Below are positions 32,422 to 40,369 of a stretch of 64,000 nt of DNA, one piece after another. A program made the translations under genes and the position numbers. Below the pieces are notes generated by a model, which made no database searches, was not told the origin of the DNA, and was given only the letters and a program-made list of their open reading frames with translations. The DNA comes from CAKOSP01 sp964370545 (GTDB lineage Bacteria > Bacillota_I > Bacilli_A > RF39 > UBA660): assembly GCA_964370545.1 (NCBI GenBank), contig CAYJJQ010000001.1:124001-188000 (forward strand), written 5' to 3'. Each line of letters starts with the position of its first letter. The stretch's first letter is position 1.

Positions 32422-34353
32422 ATGTTGGAAAACAAAAAAAAGTTAGGGTTATTATTAATATTATTAGTTATTATAACTATAAGTATTATAATGGTAGTTT
32501 ATAATTATAATATTAAAAGAGTACCTGAAATTGAAAGTTTAATAGCTAAACAAGAAAAAATAGAAGAGGAATTTGAAATTGAAGGGTATACAATTGATTC
32601 TCCAAATATTATTTTAGATCCATATGATAATTCTCCATTAACTGCATTAGTTATTTTTAAAACAGAAGAATCAGTTAGTCCAGTAGTTACAATAAAAGGT
32701 AAAGATGAGCACACTACATATACTCAAACATTTGATGCAAATACAGAACATTATTTACCAATATTAGGATTATATGCAGATACTGATAATGAGATAATTA
32801 TAGAAATCGAAGGTAATGAAAAAACTATAAATATAAAAACGGAACCACTTCCAGATAATTTTCTATTACCAGAAAAAGTGTATAGTGATAAGAGTAAATT
32901 AGATAATGAATTATATTTTGTAACTCCTGCTACATTTGGGTACACTAGTGCTTATGATGTTAATGGTGATGTAAGATGGTATTTAAGCAATTCACTAACT
33001 TGGAAAATTGATAGATTAGAAAATGGAAATTTTTTGCTAGGTACTGAACGTATAATAGAGGCACCATATTATAATACTGGATTATATGAAGTAGATATGT
33101 TAGGGAAAATATATGTAGAGTATAAACTTTCTGGTGGATATCATCATGATTATTATGAACTTGATAATGGAGATTTATTAGTTCTATCTGATAATTTTGA
33201 ACATGGAACAGTTGAAGATATTATAGTTCAGCTTGATAGAGAAACTGGAGAAATTGTTAAAACTATTGATTTAAAAGATATTTTGAAAATGAATGATGGT
33301 AAAAGTGAAGATTGGGTAAGTTATGATTGGTTTCACAATAATTCTCTTTGGTTTGATGAAGAAACAAATTCAATAACTTTATCTGGTAGACATCAAGATG
33401 CAGTTATCAATATAGATTATACAACTGGAGAATTAAACTGGATTATTGGAGATAAAACAAATTGGAGTGAAGAATATCATCAATACTTTTTTACACCCGT
33501 AGGAAATGATTTTGAATGGCAATGGAGCCAACATGCAGCAATGATTACTCCAGAAGGTGATGTTTTAGTTCTTGATAATGGAAAAAACAAATCAAAAAAT
33601 GAAGATGAATATGTAAGTGCAGAAGATAGTTATACAAGAGGGGTACATTATAAAATTGATACAAATGATATGACTATAGAGCAAGTATGGCAATATGGAA
33701 AAGAAAGAGGGAGTGAATTTTATTCATCATATGTATCAGATATTGACTATATTGCTGAAGATCATTATTTAGTTAGTTCAGGAGGAATAGTATACGTAGA
33801 CGGTGTTATTCAAAACTCGCCAGCAGGATTATTAGATGCAGATAAAATGGTATCAGATACTGTTGAAATATTAAACAATAAAGTTATTTATGAATTAGTA
33901 TTACCGATTAATACTTATAGAGCTGAAAAAATGCATTTATATGAAAATTATGAATTTAAATTAAATGGATTTGATACTAGGGGAACACTTGGTGAAACAA
34001 AAGTAGATGACTCTGGAATTAAATTCATGTTTACTAATGATATCGATAATGAATATGAAAGTAGAAACATTAATATAACAAAAGAAAATGATAGATTAGT
34101 AGTTAAAGGAGAGTTTGTTGAAAAAGATGAAATAAAAGTGATTTTAAGTAAAAATTTTATAGTTAAAGAATATGAAATTATTGTAAGTTCAAAGCCATAC
34201 ACTGCTATGTGTGTAGATATATTTACAGATAGTAATGAAAAATTAAATGCATATAAATATATTAATGATGAAGGATTAAAGGGAACTTATAATATCTATA
34301 TGGAGTTAAATGGAAAAATTTATAATATAAATCAAAAAGTTGATTTCAATTAA
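32422..34353 (+). CDS. membrane-anchored arylsulfate sulfotransferase (AssT family)
   Basis: 643 residues from the ATG at 32422 (GAGGTGAT upstream). One N-terminal membrane helix replaces a cleavable signal. After a small N-terminal beta domain comes a six-bladed propeller with AssT active-site elements: GGYHHDYYELDNGDLLVLSD (near 240), YDWFHNNSLW (near 302), SGRHQDAVINID (near 321) and WSQHAAMITPEGDVLVLDNG (near 367, the likely sulfo-accepting His). AssT moves sulfate between phenolic compounds without PAPS. A last domain of about 130 residues follows. Monocistronic with its own terminator. Confidence 0.9.
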   Translation: MLENKKKLGLLLILLVIITISIIMVVYNYNIKRVPEIESLIAKQEKIEEEFEIEGYTIDSPNIILDPYDNSPLTALVIFKTEESVSPVVTIKGKDEHTTYTQTFDANTEHYLPILGLYADTDNEIIIEIEGNEKTINIKTEPLPDNFLLPEKVYSDKSKLDNELYFVTPATFGYTSAYDVNGDVRWYLSNSLTWKIDRLENGNFLLGTERIIEAPYYNTGLYEVDMLGKIYVEYKLSGGYHHDYYELDNGDLLVLSDNFEHGTVEDIIVQLDRETGEIVKTIDLKDILKMNDGKSEDWVSYDWFHNNSLWFDEETNSITLSGRHQDAVINIDYTTGELNWIIGDKTNWSEEYHQYFFTPVGNDFEWQWSQHAAMITPEGDVLVLDNGKNKSKNEDEYVSAEDSYTRGVHYKIDTNDMTIEQVWQYGKERGSEFYSSYVSDIDYIAEDHYLVSSGGIVYVDGVIQNSPAGLLDADKMVSDTVEILNNKVIYELVLPINTYRAEKMHLYENYEFKLNGFDTRGTLGETKVDDSGIKFMFTNDIDNEYESRNINITKENDRLVVKGEFVEKDEIKVILSKNFIVKEYEIIVSSKPYTAMCVDIFTDSNEKLNAYKYINDEGLKGTYNIYMELNGKIYNINQKVDFN

Positions 34354-34370
34354 AGAAGTAAAATTAAAAT

Positions 34371-34398
34371 AAAACAGATTGAAAAAAATCTGTTTTTT
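34371..34398 (+). terminator. terminator after AssT gene
   Basis: Stem AAAACAGATT / AATCTGTTTT followed by T run. Confidence 0.8.
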
Positions 34399-34440
34399 AT
34401 TTAAATCATGGTATAATTTATTTGTAAGATGGAGGTAAAA

Positions 34441-35061
34441 ATGGAATTATTAGATATTTATGATAAGGAAGGAATTCACATAGGTAGTGAGGATAGAAAA
34501 GTTGTACATGAAAAAGGTTTGTGGCATAAAACTGTTCACTGCTGGTTATATGATTCAAAAGGAAATATATTTTTCCAAAGAAGAACTGATAGAGGAACTT
34601 TATATACAACAGCATCAGGTCATCTAGCTTTAGGGGAAACTGTTAAAGAGGCTTTTGCTAGAGAAATAAATGAAGAACTAGGAACTGTTATTGATTGTGA
34701 AAATAGTGAGTTTGGATATATAGTTAATTATGAAGGATCATTTGTTAAAAATGATGGATCAGTATTTCTTGATAAAGCTTTTGCTAATATATATTTTTAT
34801 AGATATGATGAAACTAATTATAATTTTCATTATGATGAAAGTGAAATACTTGAATTAGTAAAGGTTAATGCTAAAGAGACTTTAGAGTTATTTAGAAATG
34901 GTACTGGTAAAGTTCAAGGTGAAATTATAAAACTAGTTAATGGTGCTAATGAAGTAACTAATAGAGATATTGATATTGAAGAGTTTTTAGTAAATCCAGA
35001 TGAAACGCTTTTAACAAAATATCAAGATGTTTTAGAAAAAGTTATATATTTTATTAGCTAA
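34441..35061 (+). CDS. Nudix hydrolase, isopentenyl-diphosphate isomerase-like (YfcD type)
   Basis: 206 residues from the ATG at 34441, placed after a GGAGGT ribosome site. The opening LLDIYDKEGIHIGSEDRKVVHEKGLWHKTVHCWLYD is shared with the YfcD/IDI-like Nudix group. The Nudix box GHLALGETVKEAFAREINEELG is complete. The remainder is an acidic helical extension that suggests more than a minimal Nudix fold. Substrate unknown; it lacks an obvious role in isoprenoid synthesis. Monocistronic. Confidence 0.85.
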   Translation: MELLDIYDKEGIHIGSEDRKVVHEKGLWHKTVHCWLYDSKGNIFFQRRTDRGTLYTTASGHLALGETVKEAFAREINEELGTVIDCENSEFGYIVNYEGSFVKNDGSVFLDKAFANIYFYRYDETNYNFHYDESEILELVKVNAKETLELFRNGTGKVQGEIIKLVNGANEVTNRDIDIEEFLVNPDETLLTKYQDVLEKVIYFIS

Positions 35062-35073
35062 ATTAATTAAATA

Positions 35074-35082
35074 TGATATAAT
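35074..35082 (+). promoter_or_regulatory. extended -10 of the 35106 gene
   Basis: TGATATAAT; the leader up to the ribosome site closely resembles that of the gene at 36971. Confidence 0.55.
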
Positions 35083-35105
35083 AAATTTTATTAGGGAGGT
35101 TTAAC

Positions 35106-35855
35106 ATGAATAAATGTACATTTTATTTTGATAATAACAGAATAAGTGCTTATCCAGGAGAATACATAAAAAAGAAGTGGAATAAAATATATTCAAAAAG
35201 AGTTTCTCGAACGACATTTTTAGTTTTAGAAGAGGGGAAAAAAGAACTGATTTTAAAGCTTGAACAAATGATAGAATATATGATTAATAATATAAATTCT
35301 TCTAGGGTATTAATTATAAGTGGTCTTTCAAGAGCTAATATGGGAATGATTCTGTCTCTATGTAATCAAAAAATGAGAATTTTAGAACAAAATAATAATG
35401 CACTAAAATCTGAAAATGATATAGCTTGGGAAAATCTTGCGGAAAATTTTAATTCCTTTAAAGACTTTGAAACTTTTATTTTTGAAAAACTAGCTACTTG
35501 CTATACATATGACAATGAAAATATGGGTGTGGAAAAATTAATTGACATTCTTAGTTACGATGAATTAAAAAATCTTTTATATTTATCACAATTAAAACTA
35601 GAAAGACTTCATTTACTAGATAATTTACCTATTGATATTGAAAACTTAAACTCTGAAAATGAGCTTGACTTTTATCTATGCAATTGTGATTATATAGATG
35701 ATATAGATTTAAAAAAATATTTAGTAAAATTAGGAGTTGCAGATCCGGAAAAATCATACTATGGACCGCAATTAATAGAAATGTTAAATATGTATTATAT
35801 AGAAAATAATGCTAATCAAAGAAAATTACAAAAAGAAAAAGTTGATAGAGATTAA
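35106..35855 (+). CDS. unknown protein next to the tRNA-His cassette array
   Basis: 249 residues, soluble, mostly helical; the N-terminal part MNKCTFYFDNNRISAYPGEY and the segment RVLIISGLSRANMGMIL are the most structured. No family recognised. Its last codons (KVDRD) are formed by the left arm of the repeat hairpin that recurs after the next two genes. It could therefore be an older cassette whose left boundary is lost, or the host gene into whose 3' flank the array grew. GGGAGG ribosome site. Confidence 0.65.
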   Translation: MNKCTFYFDNNRISAYPGEYIKKKWNKIYSKRVSRTTFLVLEEGKKELILKLEQMIEYMINNINSSRVLIISGLSRANMGMILSLCNQKMRILEQNNNALKSENDIAWENLAENFNSFKDFETFIFEKLATCYTYDNENMGVEKLIDILSYDELKNLLYLSQLKLERLHLLDNLPIDIENLNSENELDFYLCNCDYIDDIDLKKYLVKLGVADPEKSYYGPQLIEMLNMYYIENNANQRKLQKEKVDRD

Positions 35856-35926
35856 TCTATCAACTTTATTTTTTATGGGGCAGTTTTAATTGAAGTTGCT
35901 AACTTCCTTTAAGTAGAGTATAACTC
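35838..35926 (+). repeat. cassette repeat copy 1 (tRNA-His terminator + 3' end + arm)
   Basis: Perfect 11-bp stem AAAGTTGATAG / CTATCAACTTT, T tail, then TGGGGC, equal to the last six bases of tRNA-His (complement), then a 46-base arm. The arm contains GAAGTTGCTAACTTC (inverted repeat) and is shared with copy 2 at all but four positions. The hairpin also acts as terminator of the 35106 gene. Confidence 0.85.
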
Positions 35927-35932
35927 TAAAAT

Positions 35933-35961
35933 TTGGAATTCACAATAGTTTTTGATATAAT
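35933..35961 (+). promoter_or_regulatory. promoter inside cassette A
   Basis: TTGGAA, 17-bp spacer, extended -10 TGATATAAT. Confidence 0.65.
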
Positions 35962-35978
35962 TTAATAGAGGTGCAATT

Positions 35979-36824
35979 ATGGTGTATTTGAGAGAACTAG
36001 ATTTATTAAGCGAACGTGAAGAGAGAGGGTGTATTGGTGCTGATACAAGAACAATTCATAATAATAAATATCCACTCGACATATTTCCACCTAAACAAGT
36101 AAGTAATTTGAAATTTTCAGAAGTTACCATAATCTATGGAGGTAATGGTTCAGGAAAATCAACATTACTTAATTTAATTGCAAGCGCTGTGAATTCAAAT
36201 AAACATAACAATTTTGATAAAGGTGTATTTTTCAATAATTATGTTAGTAAAATTGACTACAACTTAAATAAGAATAATTTGAATGAAATAAATATGATAA
36301 CAAGTGATGATGTTTTCGAATATATGCTTAATATTAGAAGTCTTAATAGTGGAATTAGTACAAGAAAAGAAGATTTAAAAAATGAATGGTTAAATAGTAA
36401 ATATGGAGATTTCAAAAGTAATAATTTTGAATATGAAGAATTAAAAAAAATTGTTGATTCAAGAAAATTTACAATGTCAGAATATACAAGAAGAAGACTA
36501 GCAAATAATAATATACCAGAAAACTCAAATGGAGAATCAGCTTTAATGTACTGGCAAAAAGAGATAAAGGAAAATGGAATATATATTTTGGATGAACCTG
36601 AAAACAGTTTGTCGGCAGAAAATCAAATAAAATTAAAAGAGTACTTAGAAGAATCAGCAAGATTTTATAATTGTCAAATTATATTGGCAACACATTCACC
36701 ATTTTTATTAAGTATTAAAGATGCACTTATTTATGATTTAGACAGTATACCAGTTACAACTAAAGATTGGAAAGAATTGCATAACGTTAAATTGTATTTC
36801 GAATTTTTTGAAGCAAATAAATAA
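35979..36824 (+). CDS. ABC/SMC-type AAA ATPase, small stand-alone form
   Basis: 281 residues. Walker A YGGNGSGKST at about 53-62, a signature-like SNGESALMYW near 187, Walker B GIYILDEPENSLS near 199 and switch His ATHSPFLLS near 237. It lacks membrane parts and the TOPRIM nuclease of OLD proteins. The insertion between Walker A and signature (about 120 residues) is short compared with RecF/SMC arms. Such ATPases occur in phage-defence and DNA-metabolism systems as well as in unknown contexts. It is the only gene of cassette A and has its own promoter and AGAGGTG ribosome site. Confidence 0.85.
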   Translation: MVYLRELDLLSEREERGCIGADTRTIHNNKYPLDIFPPKQVSNLKFSEVTIIYGGNGSGKSTLLNLIASAVNSNKHNNFDKGVFFNNYVSKIDYNLNKNNLNEINMITSDDVFEYMLNIRSLNSGISTRKEDLKNEWLNSKYGDFKSNNFEYEELKKIVDSRKFTMSEYTRRRLANNNIPENSNGESALMYWQKEIKENGIYILDEPENSLSAENQIKLKEYLEESARFYNCQIILATHSPFLLSIKDALIYDLDSIPVTTKDWKELHNVKLYFEFFEANK

Positions 36825-36917
36825 AAAGTAGATAGAAATTAATCTATCAACTTTATTTTTATAATGGGGCAGTTATAGTTGAAGTTGCTAACTTCCTTTA
36901 AATAAAGTATAACTCTT
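36825..36917 (+). repeat. cassette repeat copy 2
   Basis: Same layout as copy 1: stem AAAGTAGATAG / CTATCAACTTT with one mismatch, T tail, AATGGGGC, then the arm with GAAGTTGCTAACTTC. The hairpin ends the ATPase gene. Confidence 0.85.
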
Positions 36918-36922
36918 ATATT

Positions 36923-36950
36923 TTGTTAAATCAAGTATATATGATATAAT
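36923..36950 (+). promoter_or_regulatory. promoter inside cassette B
   Basis: TTGTTA, 16-bp spacer, extended -10 TGATATAAT. Confidence 0.6.
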
Positions 36951-36970
36951 AATCTTTATTAAGGAGAATT

Positions 36971-37696
36971 ATGATGTCAAAATTGCAAAGTATAAATATA
37001 TATAGTGATGAGTTTGCTTGGTATATAAAAGAAAATATAGATATGATGGGAATGATTCATGCAACATTGTTAAAAAAAGATGAAACAGTAATAATTAGAA
37101 CAAGTCCACATAATAATATATATTTAGACACATGTGTATTTCACAACCATTATAAGGATGGTAAATCGAGGTTTTATATTGATTTAGAAAAGAAATATTA
37201 TACATGTTATGGTTGTAATCAAGCGGGAAATATAATTACTTTAGTGTCAGAAATTTATGGTATTTCCAGAGATCAAACTATAGAAGTGTTGGCGGTGTTA
37301 TTACAGATCTTTAATGAAAAAATATTAAATGAGCATCAGGTCAGAATATTAAATGAAATCAAACTAGAATATGTAAAAAAAGATGAAGACTATTTAAAAA
37401 TGTGTTCTGAAAAACTTAATTATTTTAAAATGAGAATATATAGTTTAATAAAATTTTATATTGATAACAATAAAAAAATTGATGAATCTAGGATTGCAAA
37501 CAGGTTATCTATCAGTATATCAATAGTTAATTTAGCTATTAATGAGTTAATAAAAAATGATGAATGCGAAATAGCTCCAAAGAAATATATAGAAGAGATG
37601 AATTTCAGGAATTTTTTAAATGGAGAAGGATATCAAAGAGTTAAAAAAAATAACATCGATTATGAATATGAAAATTATGATGACTTACCATTTTAA
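36971..37696 (+). CDS. stand-alone CHC2 (DnaG-type) zinc-finger protein
   Basis: 241 residues (a second ATG three bases later is equally possible). Residues 50-100 match the primase zinc-binding domain: CVFHNHYKDGKSRFYIDLEK, then YYTCYGCNQAGNIITLVSEI, giving Cys55, His58, Cys79 and Cys82. There is no TOPRIM or helicase domain, so it is not a primase by itself. The C-terminal half has a winged-helix-like stretch (DESRIANRLSISISIVNLAI). CHC2-only proteins are common on plasmids and phages and probably bind DNA. Sole gene of cassette B. Confidence 0.85.
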   Translation: MMSKLQSINIYSDEFAWYIKENIDMMGMIHATLLKKDETVIIRTSPHNNIYLDTCVFHNHYKDGKSRFYIDLEKKYYTCYGCNQAGNIITLVSEIYGISRDQTIEVLAVLLQIFNEKILNEHQVRILNEIKLEYVKKDEDYLKMCSEKLNYFKMRIYSLIKFYIDNNKKIDESRIANRLSISISIVNLAINELIKNDECEIAPKKYIEEMNFRNFLNGEGYQRVKKNNIDYEYENYDDLPF

Positions 37697-37706
37697 TATA
37701 ATTAAA

Positions 37707-37753
37707 AAAGTTGATAGAAATTAATCTATCAACTTTTATTTTTCTAATGGGGC
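37707..37753 (+). repeat. cassette repeat copy 3 joined to intact tRNA-His
   Basis: Perfect stem AAAGTTGATAG / CTATCAACTTT, T tail and AATGGGGC, here continuing into the real tRNA-His gene instead of the GAAGTTGCTAACTTC arm. It also works as the terminator between the two convergent genes. Confidence 0.85.
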
Positions 37754-37824
37754 GATCTACGGGAATCGAACCCGCGAATACCAGAGCCACAATCTGGCGT
37801 GTTAACCACTTCACCAAGACCGCC
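37748..37824 (-). tRNA. tRNA-His (GTG)
   Basis: 77 bases including the extra G-1 paired with discriminator C73, the mark of tRNA-His. Acceptor GCGGTCT/AGATCGC, anticodon loop TTGTGGC (GTG), encoded CCA. Its 3' end and terminator form the repeated target of the cassettes. Confidence 0.97.
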
Positions 37825-37836
37825 ATAACACTTTAA

Positions 37837-37865
37837 ATTTTAACAAAAAAACCAGTAAAAAGCAA
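37837..37865 (-). promoter_or_regulatory. promoter of tRNA-His
   Basis: Minus strand TTGCTT, 17-bp spacer, TAAAAT. Confidence 0.65.
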
Positions 37866-37955
37866 GTGTTATTTGATTTTTGGATTTTAAATGATTTAAT
37901 GTGTAAAATAGTATATTATTTTTTAAAATATTTTTTTTAATTTTCAAATGTTTTA

Positions 37956-37964
37956 TGTTATAAT
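37956..37964 (+). promoter_or_regulatory. extended -10 of xfp
   Basis: TGTTATAAT, 26 bases before the start; no clear -35. The 125 bases upstream are AT-rich with no obvious riboswitch. Confidence 0.5.
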
Positions 37965-37989
37965 AATTATGATGATAGGAGAATAAATC

Positions 37990-40305
37990 GTGGCGATAAA
38001 AAAAAGTGATATTAATTTAATTAATGAGTATTGGAATGCACTAAATTATTTAGCTGTAGGACAATTATATTTAAAGGATAACCCTTTACTAAAAGAACCA
38101 CTTAAACTAAGTGATGTAAAAACAAACGTAATAGGACATTGGGGAACTGTTCCAGGTCAAAATTTGATTTATGCTCACTTAAACAGAGCAATAAATAAAT
38201 TTAATTTAGATATGATATATCTATCAGGTCCAGGACATGGAGGAAATGCTCCAGTAGCTTGTACTTATCTTGAAGGAAGTTATACTGAAGTATATCCAGA
38301 CATAACACAAGACGAAGAAGGAATGAAGAAACTATTTAAAAGTTTCAGTTTTCCTGGTGGTATATCATCACATGCTGCTCCTGAAACTCCAGGAAGTATT
38401 CATGAAGGTGGAGAGTTAGGTTATTCACTTGCTCATGCATATGGTGCAGTACTTGATAATCCAAATTTAATAGCTGCAACAGTAGTTGGTGATGGTGAAG
38501 CAGAAACAGGACCTTTAGCAACTTCATGGCATTTAAATAAATTTTTAAATTATGGAAAAGATGGTGTAGTTTTACCTATCCTCCATTTGAATGGATTTAA
38601 AATTAATAATCCAACAATACTTTCGAGAATGAATAAGGAAGATTTATATAGTTATTTTACTGGACTTGGATATAAGCCTTATTATGTAAAAGGTGTTAGA
38701 CCAAATAATTTACATAAAGATCTTGCTAATGCTTTAGAAAGCGCTATTAAAGATATTAAACATATAAGAAAAAATCATAAATCAATTAAAAATATATATT
38801 TGCCAATGATTATATTAGATACCCCTAAAGGTATTACCGGACCTAAAGAAATAGTAGGAACTTATTTAGCTCATCAAATACCATTTAATGTAAAGAATCA
38901 AAATGACTTAAATAAACTTGAAAAATGGTTAAAAAGTTATAAACCTGAAACTTTATTTGATGATAAAGGAAGATTAAGAAAAGATTTAAAATTACTTAAT
39001 CCGCATGGTAAAAGAAGAATGGGATCAAATCCACATACTAATGGTGGATTGTTACTTAAAAATTTAGTTTTACCTGATTTTAAAAAATATGCTCTTGAAT
39101 TTAGAAAAAGAGGATCAGTAGAAGCATCTGATATGATGCATATGGGTAAATATTTAAAAGATGTTTATAAAGTTAATAAAGTAAATAAAAATTTTAGAAT
39201 ATTTGGACCAGATGAAGCAATGAGTAATAGATTCAATCATGTTTTTGATATAGAGAAAAAAACATGGAATATGTCAACTTTACCTGAAGAAAAATTATTA
39301 AATGAAAATGGTAGAGTATTAGATGGCATATTATCAGAACATTTTTGTGAAGGTGCTTTAGAAGGGTATTTACTTACCGGAAGACACGGTTTAATACACT
39401 CATATGAATCATTTATAAGAGTTATAGATTCAATGGTATCACAACATGCTAAATGGCTTAAAGTATCAAAAGAATTACCATGGCGTGAAGATATTGCATC
39501 ATTAAACATAATTTTATCATCACATGTTTGGCAACAAGATCACAATGGTTATACACATCAAGATCCAGGCTTCTTAGATCATATTGCAACTAAAAAAGCA
39601 GAGATAGCCAGAATATACTTACCGTATGATGCAAATTCACTTCTTAGCTGTGTAAATCATGTATTAAAAAGTAAAAATTATGTTAATGTTATAGTTGCTA
39701 GTAAGCATCCAAGACCACAGTGGCTTTCAATGAATGAAACTGTTAAACATATGAAAAAAGGTATTGGTGTTTGGAATTGGGCAAGTACACATGAAAAAGA
39801 CGATGTAGATGTTGTTCTTGCTTGTGCTGGGGACACGCCAACACTTGAAGTTTTAGCAGCATCAACTATATTAAAAGAGTTTATGCCTGATATTAAAATT
39901 AAAGTAGTAAATGTAGTAGATTTATTTAAATTAGTATCAAATGATAAACATCCTCATGGTTTAACTCATGAAGATTATAATGATATATTTACTAAAGATA
40001 AACCAATAATATTTGCGTTCCATGGATATCCTAGTTTAGTACACCAATTTGTATATAATAGAGATAATCAAAATATACATGTTAGAGGATATAATGAAGA
40101 AGGTACTATTACAACTCCATTTGATATGAGAGTGCAAAATAAAATGGATAGATATCATTTAGTATTAGATGTATTAAAATACTCTAAACTGAGAAATAAA
40201 AAATTAGAAAATTATTGTAATGAAATGTTAGAAAAACATAATAGTTATATAGTTCAACATGGTAAAGATATAGATGAAGTATTAAAATGGAAATTTAAAG
40301 AGTAA
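37990..40305 (+). CDS. xfp: xylulose-5-phosphate/fructose-6-phosphate phosphoketolase
   Basis: 771 residues, a thiamine-diphosphate enzyme splitting xylulose-5-P or fructose-6-P with phosphate to acetyl phosphate plus a triose or tetrose phosphate. Family motifs in order: HWGTVPGQNLIYAHLNRAI, LSGPGHGGNAPVACTYLEGS, FPGGISSHAAPETPGSIHEG, VVGDGEAETGPLATSWH (ThDP site), SSHVWQQDHNGYTHQDPGF. GTG start behind ATAGGAG. With pta at the left edge this suggests a phosphoketolase route to acetate or acetyl-CoA. Monocistronic. Confidence 0.97.
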   Translation: MAIKKSDINLINEYWNALNYLAVGQLYLKDNPLLKEPLKLSDVKTNVIGHWGTVPGQNLIYAHLNRAINKFNLDMIYLSGPGHGGNAPVACTYLEGSYTEVYPDITQDEEGMKKLFKSFSFPGGISSHAAPETPGSIHEGGELGYSLAHAYGAVLDNPNLIAATVVGDGEAETGPLATSWHLNKFLNYGKDGVVLPILHLNGFKINNPTILSRMNKEDLYSYFTGLGYKPYYVKGVRPNNLHKDLANALESAIKDIKHIRKNHKSIKNIYLPMIILDTPKGITGPKEIVGTYLAHQIPFNVKNQNDLNKLEKWLKSYKPETLFDDKGRLRKDLKLLNPHGKRRMGSNPHTNGGLLLKNLVLPDFKKYALEFRKRGSVEASDMMHMGKYLKDVYKVNKVNKNFRIFGPDEAMSNRFNHVFDIEKKTWNMSTLPEEKLLNENGRVLDGILSEHFCEGALEGYLLTGRHGLIHSYESFIRVIDSMVSQHAKWLKVSKELPWREDIASLNIILSSHVWQQDHNGYTHQDPGFLDHIATKKAEIARIYLPYDANSLLSCVNHVLKSKNYVNVIVASKHPRPQWLSMNETVKHMKKGIGVWNWASTHEKDDVDVVLACAGDTPTLEVLAASTILKEFMPDIKIKVVNVVDLFKLVSNDKHPHGLTHEDYNDIFTKDKPIIFAFHGYPSLVHQFVYNRDNQNIHVRGYNEEGTITTPFDMRVQNKMDRYHLVLDVLKYSKLRNKKLENYCNEMLEKHNSYIVQHGKDIDEVLKWKFKE

Positions 40306-40326
40306 GTTATTAAACTTACTTTTTTA
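40301..40326 (+). terminator. terminator after xfp
   Basis: Stem AGTAAGTT-ATTA-AACTTACT and T run; the stop codon lies in the first arm. Confidence 0.8.
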
Positions 40327-40369
40327 TTATTTTAATATATGTTATAATTACTTTAGATAGGTGGTAAAT

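Larger units (their letters stand above)
35882..36870 (+). mobile_element. candidate one-gene cassette A
   Basis: A unit of about 990 bases between TGGGGC of repeat copy 1 and TGGGGC of copy 2: arm, own promoter, ATPase gene, terminator hairpin. Boundaries are inferred from the repeats; the exact crossover base is unknown. No integrase or transposase is encoded. Confidence 0.45.
36871..37753 (+). mobile_element. candidate one-gene cassette B
   Basis: A unit of about 880 bases from the TGGGGC of repeat copy 2 to the TGGGGC at the 3' end of the intact tRNA-His gene. It contains arm, promoter, zinc-finger gene and terminator. Its position next to the tRNA makes it the most recent insertion if insertion occurs at the tRNA 3' end (inference). 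Confidence 0.45.

Noticed and set aside
35838..37753. CRISPR array from three spaced repeats
   Set aside because: Only three copies, spaced by about 900 bases with genes, each a terminator hairpin; no cas genes.
35882..37753. Insertion sequence
   Set aside because: No transposase, no terminal inverted repeats flanking the units; the repeats are direct and contain a tRNA end.
37641..37826. Minus-strand ORF over tRNA-His
   Set aside because: Reads through the tRNA gene; the tRNA and the cassette repeat account for the region.
37825..37989. Riboswitch before xfp
   Set aside because: The AT-rich leader shows no conserved aptamer pattern or terminator/antiterminator pair.
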